Shown here: piece by piece, positions 41,722 through 51,319 of the stretch
How positions within the stretch are numbered: the first letter of the stretch is position 1
Layout: each line of letters begins with the position of its first letter
Source of the DNA: Lindgomyces ingoldianus
Lineage: Eukaryota; Ascomycota; Dothideomycetes; Pleosporales; Lindgomycetaceae
Assembly: GCF_010093535.1 (NCBI RefSeq)
Contig: NW_022985201.1
Coordinates: 135,621 to 199,620, forward strand
Reading direction: 5' to 3'
Length of the DNA: 64,000 nucleotides
The notes under the pieces: model-generated
Told to the model about the DNA's origin: nothing
What the model saw: only the letters and a program-made list of their open reading frames with translations
The model's database searches: none
Program-made: the position numbers and the translations under genes

Positions 41722-43656
41722 CTACTTACTTTTGCCTGTCGGAATCTGGAATGCAACAGCAGGCTCGCCATGCGCAGACGCCTTGTCAATCCTAAAGTAT
41801 CCCTTTCGGTCGAATTGGATAATATCGTCGACTTTCAGCTCGGCCACATTACAATCAGCCACACACTTTGTCCTGAACTCCGTCTCCTTGTTCAAAAAGT
41901 CCTCAAGATTGTCCTCTGGTTCAAGTTTATCCTTGGTAATAAGGTAATCGAAGTCGACAAGCTCGACGGGAATGAGGTTCTGGTCAACGGAGAGCCAAGT
42001 TACTTTCTTCGAAGTCTTCTTGAAATCGCCTTCAAGGTGCAGCTCGAGCTCGAGGCTCGTGACAGTCTTGATGCCGGCGGGTTGTGCAAGCGGGTTGGTC
42101 GAGTGATTAATTTTACGGACAATGGCGTTGCCCCAGTTCATCAGCGTGATTTCCTCGTCTTGGGCGAAAGATGCGGCATCGGCCTGCTCCAGCAGGACGG
42201 ATGAGCTGAATACGACCTTCTTCTTGCCCAGGTTTGTGTACTTGGCATGCTTGTCCTTCTCCTCCGTGATTATGCCCTCGCGAGCTCCCATAATCGTGAC
42301 GGGAACCTTTGCTTCCTCGGCGATGGCTGTATAGCGTGCTGCAATTGGATCGATGTGTTTCTTGTTTGTGGCCCAGAATGTGGACCAGTCGAGGTTGACG
42401 ATGTTCTTGGAGGGGCCTTGCTTAAGAATGAACTCACGGAGTGCTGGGATAGTGACACCTCGCCGACGAACTCCACGCACCGTCGGCATACGCGGGTCAT
42501 CCCAACCCCACACAACACCCTCGTTCACGACACGAGTGAGTTTGCGCTTAGATAGCAGTGTACGAATAAAGTTCATGCGAGCGAAGCCCCAGTTGTAAAC
42601 GTGTCGAAGCTTCAGGGCCTTTAGCATCCACTGGTACTGGGCGTCACGATCGTTGTACTCGGTGGTGCGAAGCGCGTGGGTCACACCTTCAATAGCGTCG
42701 ATTATGGGGCAGCAGAAGTCGTAGGTAGGGTAGATCTTCCACTTGTCGCCAGTACGGTGGTGCACCTCGGGACTGCAGCGGTAAATGACGGGGTCACGCA
42801 TGGCCTTGTTTGGATCGTCGACTGATATCTTTGCCCGAATGCACCAGCGAATGCCTTCATCTGTAGCCATCTTCATCTCCTCAAAGCGTGCCAGATTATC
42901 TTCGACGCTTGAGTTCCTCCGCTCACTGGGAATGCCATCCATGCGCTCCTGCCTCATCTTCTCTTGTAACGTGTCGTCGGCATATGCATTACCGTCCTTA
43001 ATCATCTGCACGCAGAAGTCGTACAGCTCTTGGAAGTAATCGCTGGTGTATGAGAGCTTGTCTGCCTTGACTCCCATCAACGCGAGATCTTCGATAATAG
43101 CATCCTGGAACTCCTCTTTCTCTTTCAGAGGGTTTGTGTCGTCAAATCTCAGAAGTAGAGTGCCCTTGTACTCCTCGTGGGCGAAGTAGTCGTTGAGGAG
43201 TGCGGCCTTTGCATGGCCGATATGGAGGTAGCCGGAAGGCTCAGGCGGAAACCTGGTGACAATACCTGTGCCATCACCGATATCCTGTAGCCCAATGCCA
43301 TAATTTGCACCGTCATCGGCCTTCTTTCCGTTGTTAGCCTTGCCATCGTCTCCTCCCTTTCCTCGCGTGGGTAGGGCTGTTTGCTGTGGATAGGCTTCCT
43401 CGATATACCTGAACCACCTGCAGAGATTGGGCATGAGATTCTGCTTGACATAGGCATAGGCGACCCTGTTCTCGCGGATAGTCTTCCAAACTGTCGTATC
43501 CGCGTCGGTGAGGGTGTATCCGACAATGTACGTGCGGAGGGTGAGGTGAGAATCGAGCTCTGCTAGAGCAGGCTCAATGGCCCTGAGGTTGGGCGCAGTC
43601 ATGTACTGCGCACGGTCCTGCCATTCCGTCGTCTGGTCTATGAGCTGGGCCTCCAT
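41722..43656 (-). CDS. gus1: Glutamyl-tRNA synthetase, cytosolic
   Basis: 644 residues from the ATG at 43656. An N-terminal GST-like region (WKTIRENRVAYAYVKQNLMP, LCRWFRYIEE), a Lys/Gly-rich linker and the class I catalytic core with the HIGH motif (GYLHIGHAKAALLNDYF) follow in order. The KMSKS-equivalent loop is LLSKRKLTRVV, in front of VWGWDDPRMPT, the eukaryotic/archaeal-type GluRS/GlnRS pattern. The C-terminal beta-barrel anticodon-binding domain ends IPTGKSK. The overall match is to cytosolic GluRS (Gus1), which charges tRNA-Glu and in yeast binds Arc1 with its N-terminal domain. Yeast Gus1 is longer (about 708), so an upstream exon in 43657-43900 is possible; I could not place it. Confidence 0.93.
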   Translation of the reverse strand: MEAQLIDQTTEWQDRAQYMTAPNLRAIEPALAELDSHLTLRTYIVGYTLTDADTTVWKTIRENRVAYAYVKQNLMPNLCRWFRYIEEAYPQQTALPTRGKGGDDGKANNGKKADDGANYGIGLQDIGDGTGIVTRFPPEPSGYLHIGHAKAALLNDYFAHEEYKGTLLLRFDDTNPLKEKEEFQDAIIEDLALMGVKADKLSYTSDYFQELYDFCVQMIKDGNAYADDTLQEKMRQERMDGIPSERRNSSVEDNLARFEEMKMATDEGIRWCIRAKISVDDPNKAMRDPVIYRCSPEVHHRTGDKWKIYPTYDFCCPIIDAIEGVTHALRTTEYNDRDAQYQWMLKALKLRHVYNWGFARMNFIRTLLSKRKLTRVVNEGVVWGWDDPRMPTVRGVRRRGVTIPALREFILKQGPSKNIVNLDWSTFWATNKKHIDPIAARYTAIAEEAKVPVTIMGAREGIITEEKDKHAKYTNLGKKKVVFSSSVLLEQADAASFAQDEEITLMNWGNAIVRKINHSTNPLAQPAGIKTVTSLELELHLEGDFKKTSKKVTWLSVDQNLIPVELVDFDYLITKDKLEPEDNLEDFLNKETEFRTKCVADCNVAELKVDDIIQFDRKGYFRIDKASAHGEPAVAFQIPTGKSK

Positions 43657-44015
43657 TTTCGTCTTCTTAGCAAGAAATAAACCAGAGAAGCCGAGGGCTT
43701 GAGTCAAGACTTATAGTGGTTTTTTTTTTTTTGGTCGTGAGTCGACGCTTTGGTGGGGTGGTGGGACAGATACGCCACAGTACAAACACTGCAAACACTG
43801 AGTCACGCCTTCACAAATATTCAGACTGTCTTGACTCATTGCAATCACTGGTTACCTGGACTTGGAGAGCCATGACAGCTTCACAGTTACACACTAGCAG
43901 CAAATGCTGAGGTTTCAACTGGTGGAGAAACGCGTGCTGGAACATATAAGGTTCCGCAATTCCAATTTTCGTGTAATCATACACTGTTCATACAAGTTAT
44001 GTCCACATCTCATCA
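43657..44015. other. Intergenic
   Basis: Contains a T-tract (about 43720-43732). It may harbour an upstream exon of the GluRS gene. Confidence 0.4.
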
Positions 44016-44172
44016 TTAAAACCACTCAGTGAGGTCAAATCCTCCACCGTCTCCTCCTCCCCCTCCACTGCCCCCTCCACCGCTACCTCCAGAATCACTA
44101 CCATCACCAGAATCACTACCATCACCAGAATCACTACCATCACCAGAACCACCTCCTCTCCACGGATCGTTG

Positions 44173-44214
<42 letters not shown>

Positions 44215-45794
44215 TTACTACTACTACCATCGCTCCACATATCCTCTCCTTGCTGACTAGGCTGTTGCTGATCGGGGGTTACATGATATTGATTTTCTGC
44301 CTGAGGCGACTGGGGGTCAGTATCCTGGACGTCTTGCTGCTGCCCAGTTTCTCTCCCTCTCTGCATGGCTTCATATCCCGCCATACTCCCAGCCCCAGCA
44401 GCACCTGCCTCGCTAACCCCAAGTCCCCTAGCAGTAGCACCAGCTTCACTGGCAACGCCAGTCTCTCCCGTTGCCCCAGCCGCTCCAACCGCCCCAGCCT
44501 CCCCTGCTGCTTCCCCTCCCCATGGGATCATCCACATAGGCAAGAATCCCATACTGCCGGAATTACTATGCCGGCTGAAGTAGTCGAAGTCGATACTGAC
44601 TGCTGTTGCCAACATCACAGCGCGCTGATCAAGCGTCATTCCCGGATACCCCTCAAGTGTAGGTTCTGATTGCTCCCCACTCTTAGATATGAGGTGGGAT
44701 GGTTCCCCAGTAAGCCCGGCAGCGTCCATCCTAAGTGCATAGACGCCCGTGTCTGTGAAGAGTTCTCGGGCGAAACCTGCGAAGTTCCTGTTGACAGAGC
44801 CGATGAGACGGCCATCTTCTGACATGAGTGAGAAATCCCAGGACAGGAAAGGCTCGTCAACGCGGGCAAATTGTATCATCCCGATCTCTCTTGAGTCTCC
44901 CTCGGCAACCTGCAAGGCTTTTGAGTTGGATAGCGGGAGACGGCCTGAGGGTAGCTGTGGGGTGTCGGGTTCAGCTGCCTCGATGTTTCGCGCTAGGAAC
45001 AGATTATATTTCCGCCGCAATGGTGCCCATTCTTGCTCCGCAGATCCAATAATCCTCAAGTGTGATAGTGGAAGTCGAGCGACCTTTGCGCTAGTCTGAT
45101 TCACTATACTTCCCGCGCTTGTACCTTGTAATGCAACCGACGATGCATATGCGCTGTCACCTTCAGCTGTAGCATCGTAGATTCGTATTTTTGAGCTGAT
45201 CCAGCTGAACGGCCTGTGGAATCGGAGGACCTCCCTCTCCTCACGGTCAAACACATGTGTAGTAAAGCTCCGATGTGTCCTAAACATCTGCCGTGCCATG
45301 GCGTTCCCTAAACCGTGTTCCTGCTCTGCAAGATATCCGATGTGATTCCCATGCGGATCCATGATGATATATCGGTTTGCCTGTTCGAATCCCATCAGCA
45401 CATTCATCATCTCCAGCTGACGCTGCACCACAATGGCTGAGTTGTCGAGCAGGCGCATGGCGGGATGTGCTTCTTTAAGGACGCCATTGGGGTCTTCCGG
45501 GATATGAACGGGCGTTACGAGGTTATTTTCCGAGTCAGGAGTTTGCGAGAGGGCAGTAGACACGGCCTCAGCCCGAGTGGGTGCGACTAGAGGAGCTTCG
45601 CTCGACTGGACTTCATTTTTGGGTTGCTCGGGCGCGGGCGCATCTCGTCGATGCGGCGGAAGCCATGCCTGTGGAGGTGGTCTGCGTATGGATCCTCGAG
45701 GCCCTTGAGGAGTGTTTCTTGTTACAACAGTGCGGAAGGTGGGCGGTGATAGCCCCAGAGTCAACCGAGCCGCAGGAAGTTTCGTCCCGAACAT
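44016..45794 (-). CDS. Phospholipid scramblase-family protein (Aim25 type)
   Basis: A single-exon gene of 592 residues. The N-terminus is basic and Arg/Ser/Pro-rich, resembling a mitochondrial presequence. Residues about 125-400 match the scramblase core: LLDNSAIVVQRQLEMMNVLM, ANRYIIMDPHGNHIGYLAEQ, FDREEREVLRFHRPFSWIS, and later LSWDFSLMSEDGRLIGSVNRNFAG and DTGVYALRMD. The family includes yeast Aim25 and animal PLSCRs. The C-terminal 170 residues are low complexity: Gly/Ala-rich, a poly-Ser run from ACT repeats (44173-44227), and three GDGSDS units from an 18-bp repeat (44092-44148). It ends GGGFDLTEWF. A role in mitochondrial membrane lipid organisation is inferred from the family only. Confidence 0.85.
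44092..44148. repeat. Three 18-bp coding repeats (GDGSDS)
   Basis: AGAATCACTACCATCACC is repeated in tandem, in the scramblase C-terminus. Confidence 0.85.
44173..44227. repeat. (ACT)n trinucleotide repeat encoding poly-Ser
   Basis: About 18 ACT units with one ATT interruption; read on the minus strand it encodes serine (AGT) with one asparagine. Confidence 0.95.
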
Positions 45795-46566
45795 TCCGTG
45801 ACAGTCGAATTCCTAGAGGATCAACGCTGTTGAAGTAGGCCGACGAAGAATTACATATGGTATTCGGGCGCTTCCAGGGTTGCCACTAGAGTTCCATCGC
45901 TGCTTCATAAAATGGCAAATGCAAGGGATATACATTTTCTCGAAGCAGTTCACTAGGACCCTATCAAGAACTGCTTATGTAATAAAGTCCCGTGACGTAG
46001 GAAGATAATGCTAGCATTACATGGGCAATACCTTAGAAACAATAATGCCATCTAAGGTGATCTCTAGGTGCGTGAATGCTGGTCAGGACGCTGTGTTGGT
46101 GTTCAAGAGAATGGAGGAGGAAGTTGCACACTGCCACGAACCCCAGAAAGGCTTAGCAATAAAATATCCCCACACCCACCTCACCTTCACCTTCAACGGC
46201 AACCTCAGCACAGAGATGCAATTATCACCAGCAAGCGAATATTTCTCACTAGAATCTGTGAGAACAACTCCAAGTATCCTCCTTTCCTCGCTACATATGA
46301 CGCACAGTTGTTTCGAATGTCGTACCGTAATTAAACCATTCACCTGAGCCTCTCTCTCGAAGCGGCCCGTATCTAGTCGTTAACTTGAAGCCACGCAAGT
46401 GCTACCAGGCTCAAGATTGCCTCCTCTCTGCTTTTTTTTTCAGGAGCCCTGAAGTATTTGCTCTGTCCCAATACGACTTCAGCCCCAGATGACCTGCTGA
46501 GTCACACCCACGAACTTTCCTGGGAGTAGGTCCGATTATCTGTCCAAGGTTAAGGCCGCTTCTCAC
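45795..46566. other. Divergent promoter region
   Basis: Lies between the scramblase gene (minus) and sen2 (plus). The small frame at 46021 has no support. Confidence 0.5.
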
Positions 46567-47994
46567 ATGGCTTCATTCGAGGTAGCTCTAGGAAATAATC
46601 CAGGACAACCATCCACAAAGTCTCCAGGAACGAAGGAGATCGCAACCGCCCTGCAGGTGAAACCAACGAATCCACGACCGAGAAAGCCTAACTATGCTGC
46701 AATCCACTCTCGATCCCTTCCACTCGAAGTGCATCCTCTTCCAGCATTCATTCCACACAATCCGTTGTCCTACCTGAGGATTGCCATTACCCTGCTCTCT
46801 CATGCGCTCTTTCCCCCGACATCCCATCCTATCATTCACAAAGGGTTCTTCTCCGCTGAGTCTCAGTCTATTCATGTAACAGACCCACGGTCTGTCCGTG
46901 CGTTATGGGAGCAGGGGTTCTGGGGAAAGGGGTCCCTCAGTCGCAGTGAGCCTCGGTGGCTCGATCAAGAGAAGCGCAGTCGTGGGATTGTCGCTGTGCA
47001 GACAAGTGAAGAAGCAACACGCTTGAGACGAGAGGAGAGGCGGCAGTTCAAGCTGGAGAGAGCTAAGAAGGAGAGGGAAACTATTGAGCAGCAGTTACGC
47101 GAAGAAGGGAAACTCGAGGCAGTGGAGGAGCTGGAACAAGTACTAATGAACGGGGCAGCAACTATTCCATCGAATGGCACGCTAGGGGCTTCTAATGATA
47201 CCACGAATGGTGCTACTCAGGTCAATATTGGCCGGGATGAAGACTTAGATCACACAGCTACACTTGAAATCGCTTCAGACGAGCAGCAGACCTCCCCTGT
47301 TGCAAGAGAACCTATCCCGGAGATTGAGGATCTTGAATATCTACAACTCACACCAGAAGAAGCTTTCTTCCTCTCTTACGGACTAGGTACCCTCCAAATC
47401 CACAAAAACGGATATTCACTTCCTTCGCCATATCTTTTCCGTCTCTACTGCGCCTACGCTACTTTCCCCATATCAGAAAACGCCGAGCTTTACCTCCACA
47501 AATTCTATCAAAATGAACTCAGATCCAACGGCACACACACCTCGTCCGGTATTTGTCCCATTGCTCCCGATAATCCCTTCCTCCTAAAGTACGCTGTATA
47601 TCACCATTTCCGATCACTAGGTTGGATTGTCCGGCCGGGGATCAAATTTGCAATAGACTACCTCCTCTATCTCCGTGGACCAGTCTTTTCACACGCGGAG
47701 TATGCAATCATGATCATTCCCTCTTACAGTCACCCGTACTGGTCAGTCTCTCCAGAACGCAAGGCAGAATGCAAGAGGCGAGAACATCGGGATTGGTGGT
47801 GGCTGCATCGGCTCAACCGGGTGCAGAATCAAGTACTTAAGACACTGGTTCTGGTTTATGTCGAGGTGCCGCCGCCGTGGGATGAGGATTGCAGGGGAAG
47901 AGGGTTTGAGGTTGATGTTGGGGATGTGTTGAAGAGATATACGGTGAGGGAGTTCATTGTAAGAAGGTGGATTCCGAATAGAAATCGAGATTGA
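46567..47994 (+). CDS. sen2: tRNA-splicing endonuclease subunit Sen2
   Basis: 475 residues in one exon. The N-terminus holds the conserved Sen2 block (YAAIHSRSLPLEVHPLPAFI, FWGKGSLSRSEPRWL). A charged coiled-coil insert of about 100 residues (RREERRQFKLERAKKERETI) separates it from the C-terminal nuclease domain. The triad of the EndA family is present: Tyr in the FLLKYAVYHHFRSLGWIVR-PGIKFAIDYLLY block, His in GPVFSHAEYAIMI and Lys in NQVLKTLVLVYVEVP. Sen2 cleaves the 5' splice site of intron-containing pre-tRNAs in the Sen2-Sen34-Sen15-Sen54 complex. The start at 46567 gives a complete N-terminus for the family. Confidence 0.94.
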   Translation: MASFEVALGNNPGQPSTKSPGTKEIATALQVKPTNPRPRKPNYAAIHSRSLPLEVHPLPAFIPHNPLSYLRIAITLLSHALFPPTSHPIIHKGFFSAESQSIHVTDPRSVRALWEQGFWGKGSLSRSEPRWLDQEKRSRGIVAVQTSEEATRLRREERRQFKLERAKKERETIEQQLREEGKLEAVEELEQVLMNGAATIPSNGTLGASNDTTNGATQVNIGRDEDLDHTATLEIASDEQQTSPVAREPIPEIEDLEYLQLTPEEAFFLSYGLGTLQIHKNGYSLPSPYLFRLYCAYATFPISENAELYLHKFYQNELRSNGTHTSSGICPIAPDNPFLLKYAVYHHFRSLGWIVRPGIKFAIDYLLYLRGPVFSHAEYAIMIIPSYSHPYWSVSPERKAECKRREHRDWWWLHRLNRVQNQVLKTLVLVYVEVPPPWDEDCRGRGFEVDVGDVLKRYTVREFIVRRWIPNRNRD

Positions 47995-48293
47995 GGGAAG
48001 GGTGCTAGGGAGATGAGTTGGACCGGGCACGGTGAATGAACTATATGATTTGGGAGGAGAGCATGGCGGTGCAAAACACATTATCTCACATATTTTAGAG
48101 AGACAGGTAGTGTCGTTTGTAATGCTTCTGAAGTCTTGGATACCCTACTAAACAATATCAAATTCGCCGCTCGCACATGAGTCGGCTGCTTCTCTTCGTT
48201 TTCACCCCAGCTGTCACACCTAGCCCCATCAGCGCACATCAATCCATAAATAACCTGGCACTCACAGTATAATTAGCGTCCTGAATCTAATTT
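47995..48293. other. Short convergent intergenic gap
   Basis: Sen2 (plus) and the small secreted gene (minus) end toward each other here. Confidence 0.5.
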
Positions 48294-48500
48294 TCACCCA
48301 GAGCTACAAGTACATCCCTTCCTCAATGCAGGGTCCGCATGTGGCCACGGTACGCACAAATACCCCCTGTTTGTGCAGTCGAGATGATGGACACCACAGT
48401 CTGTTCGGGAGCAAGGGCCCGTGTGCCCTTGAGGAGCCGGCTCAGGGAGCGCAGATGCAAGACTGAAGAAGAAAGCTGTGAGGAATACATATGGGCGCAT
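48294..48500 (-). CDS. Small secreted cysteine-rich protein
   Basis: 68 residues from the ATG at 48500, in one exon; the open frame continues upstream, but this ATG places a signal peptide right at the start (MRPYVFLTAFFFSLASA, cleavage near residue 17). The mature part of about 50 residues has six cysteines with spacing C-x4-C-x6-C-x6-C-x13-C-x1-C, enough for three disulfides. It contains PEPAPQG at the N-terminus and ends CTCSSG. No named domain. Small cysteine-rich secreted proteins of this kind in fungi include effectors and antimicrobial peptides; nothing in the sequence decides which. It lies among housekeeping genes rather than in the repeat-rich zones. Confidence 0.6.
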   Translation of the reverse strand: MRPYVFLTAFFFSLASALPEPAPQGHTGPCSRTDCGVHHLDCTNRGYLCVPWPHADPALRKGCTCSSG

Positions 48501-49355
48501 CTCGATGAGCGTGGGGAGAAGGATTGGGTGATGGGGTGGGTGGAATGAAGTCGAGCAAGTTACAGTCGTGGAGTTTCGTAGCGGGATTGTAGAGATACTT
48601 CCCATATTTTCGGTGGGAAAGTAAGGGCTCTAACATGGCTTTTTGAGAACCATATATGCGCCTTTGAGCATTTCCCTCAAGCAAAAAAGCTCACTTCAGC
48701 CTCATTGAGGGCGGAAGAAAGACGTTAGCAATGCATCCGGGTGTGTCCAAATTTCTTGGCTAAATCTCTGTGGGGATTGCCCCAAACTCATTCAGAGTTT
48801 GGAAATTGCACGCCGAGCTGCACAGAGAGGTAATGGTGTAAAACCACCTGAATTTGTACTCCCCAGAAGCTCGACAAGATAGCACCTGCATATACGTCAA
48901 GACGCCAAGCCTTGGAACAATTATGCGAGATCTGATATCTCCACGCCTTGGGACTTTGGATAATTGCCGTCTGCACACGGAAGATGATTGTCACTGGTCT
49001 TGTCCTTTCTACTCCGTAATAAGTAGGTACCTATGTAACTGAGAACTCCGTCGCCGTAGCGAGAAACTAAAGCTGGTACTCAGAAGGAACAAGCACATCT
49101 CTAAGTCTATATTGGCCTGCTGTCTAGGAATGCCCATCTAATGGCGGAGTTTCATGGGCACCGGTGGATAGGCATTTGTTTCATGATGGGAGGGTGAGTG
49201 GTGAATGGGTGGTCATGCCGAGAGGGCGGGCGCCGGAGGCTCATTCTCCCGAGACCCCGCGCGCAGGCGCGTGACATAACTAGTGTCGAGAGGACATTCA
49301 TCCAAGGTTGTCTTTACCTTACCTCCATCACTTATCAACATCTCGAAAAGTAAGA
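48501..49355. other. Divergent promoter region
   Basis: No supported gene; lies between the small secreted gene (minus) and the Trp-rich unknown (plus). Confidence 0.5.
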
Positions 49356-50909
49356 ATGGTATCGAACGACAGCGACGATTCTCGACGCAATACAGATGGC
49401 GCCGAAAGCAACCCGTTTATCGCCTGGCGTCACCACATCGATGCCCGTGTCTCATCGCTCCGAGACAGCGTCTTCACGCTTCGAACCCAGCTTGCCCACC
49501 AAATACCACTGCACCAGATGGAAAAGCAGAACAAACTGAAATCCTTGGAGCAAGAAATGGCTCGTGTCGTTGCTGAAGGGCGGGAGAGCTTCTGGGCGGG
49601 CGACATGCAGGCCGCCTTAGAGAAGCGAGCAGAGCTCTTGAAGCTTAGTCGCGAAGCCGATACGCTCTGGAAAGACTTGGCTAAGGCCGACACGCGGAAA
49701 GATAGTGATAGCGGCTACAGCAGTCCGGACGACTCTCACACGACTGTGGTTGAGAGGGTTGCGAACGCCAAGGGCCAGCAGTGGGGTTGGTCGTGGAACT
49801 GGAGCTACCCTCGACCTTTCAACGCCGATGACCAGAGCCCATCAGAAGATCACAACGACAAACACACTCGCAGGCACATGTGTCGATGGCGGCACCGGAG
49901 GGCTGACCAGGACATTTCCAATCAAGGGCACGATGACGACTGGGATGCTCACTTCAATGCCAAGTGGGACAACATCAAGCGGCGAATGAATGAGGAAGTG
50001 CCCTGCGATGAGGACGGTGCTCCTAGAGTGTGGAAAAAACAATGGTCGTGGAGCTGGCCGCCACGTCCTTCCGACGCCCCCGAGGAACGGACCTCCGACA
50101 ACCGCCCGCAGACTCTGTTCGACGAACTTAGTAATGCCATCATGGACGAAGTCACGAGGCTAATGCTCCCTCGTCCTCATGTATATCCAACTCCATCCTA
50201 TTCGCCGCGTGCTTTAGAGGAGAACGCCGAACTCACCAAGGCCGGCCTACAGTGGAGGGATGCGTTTGAAGATTTGGTGCGAGCTGAACGTGGAGCTCCC
50301 CTCATACCTGCAGAACGACTAGGCCAATCGAACCACGTTCCGTACAACCAGTGGGTGAGGCGGTTCTGGCAGCCCGATTTTGCCTCCTCAGAACCAGCTT
50401 GGGAGCCGCGAAGGGGGTATCCAAAGCGCGTGCCCTGGGAAGGAGAGGAGACAAGTGAAGAGCCAAGTTACGAATATGGACATGATCATGAGGATCAGCA
50501 TGACGACCCGCCCACTCCGAAACCCTCCCGCGGTAAGTTCACCGAAGGAGAACCTCCGACAGAGCTAGAGGCGTATGAGCGCTTGCTAGGCCCAGCACCT
50601 ACACAGTCAGAGACTGCAAACGCAGCACGTCCATCAATCTTATCTACCCTTACAACTACAGAACGGACCGTTTCCCCTGATGGCTCCGTAACCACAAAAG
50701 TGGTATTGAAGAAACGGTTCCAAGACGGGAGGGAAGAAAGCTCCGAGACAGTACACACACAACGCGGCCAGGATACTGAACCTCAAGTCCAAGACCAATG
50801 GAAAGCGATGCAAGAGGCCCAGTTTCCAGGGTCACCAAAACGATCTGAAATTGAGCAAGAGATGAGCAAGAGTAAAGGATCGAAGAGTGGATGGTTTTGG
50901 TCAAAGTAA
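49356..50909 (+). CDS. Conserved-looking protein of unknown function, WSWSW motifs
   Basis: 517 residues from the ATG at 49356 (upstream codons in the frame lack an ATG). The N-terminal 120 residues are helical and probably coiled coil (DARVSSLRDSVFTLRTQLAH, MEKQNKLKSLEQEMARV). Two Trp-rich patches follow (QQWGWSWNWSYPRPF and KKQWSWSWPPRPS) separated by acidic, His-rich sequence. Downstream are a helical block (FDELSNAIMDEVTRLMLP), a DFASSEPAWEPRRGYPKRVP segment and a C-terminal strand-rich region (TERTVSPDGSVTTKVVLKKR). It ends in a basic-aromatic SKSGWFWSK. No signal peptide or membrane segment. I do not recognise the family. The long clean frame and gene-dense context make it a real gene. 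Confidence 0.7.
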   Translation: MVSNDSDDSRRNTDGAESNPFIAWRHHIDARVSSLRDSVFTLRTQLAHQIPLHQMEKQNKLKSLEQEMARVVAEGRESFWAGDMQAALEKRAELLKLSREADTLWKDLAKADTRKDSDSGYSSPDDSHTTVVERVANAKGQQWGWSWNWSYPRPFNADDQSPSEDHNDKHTRRHMCRWRHRRADQDISNQGHDDDWDAHFNAKWDNIKRRMNEEVPCDEDGAPRVWKKQWSWSWPPRPSDAPEERTSDNRPQTLFDELSNAIMDEVTRLMLPRPHVYPTPSYSPRALEENAELTKAGLQWRDAFEDLVRAERGAPLIPAERLGQSNHVPYNQWVRRFWQPDFASSEPAWEPRRGYPKRVPWEGEETSEEPSYEYGHDHEDQHDDPPTPKPSRGKFTEGEPPTELEAYERLLGPAPTQSETANAARPSILSTLTTTERTVSPDGSVTTKVVLKKRFQDGREESSETVHTQRGQDTEPQVQDQWKAMQEAQFPGSPKRSEIEQEMSKSKGSKSGWFWSK

Positions 50910-51319
50910 GGCACATGGAAACAACGCACTACAACCTAATCTATCAAGGGATTTCTTTGCTATGATAGTTGAAGGCAGCTCGCATCGTTGGAAAGAATCT
51001 TAGCGGAGCCATGTTCAACAGGTGTCTTTTGACAGGCAGGCAACTCCTCTCAATTAGATTGCTCGCGACTCTCCTCTTACATAACCCGTTCTATTGTTAC
51101 CCTTTCCAGTAAATATGACTACATGGATGTGTCTCGTATGTTTGCACCACATCTCACCTTTCGCTTACATAGGTCATTTTGGGAGACCAAACGAAAGCAG
51201 GCTAACACTCATGGCATAAATTATGAATGCACACAATCTCTCCCAACAGGCATTTACAGAATTATATCCTACGCCAATACAACCCCTTCCTCTTGCAAGC
51301 CTAGCGGGTACCTTCTATT
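50910..51319. other. Convergent intergenic gap
   Basis: Nothing recognised. Confidence 0.5.

Noticed and set aside
46021..46347. 108-codon plus-strand frame
   Set aside because: Lies in a divergent promoter; composition and neighbours give no support.
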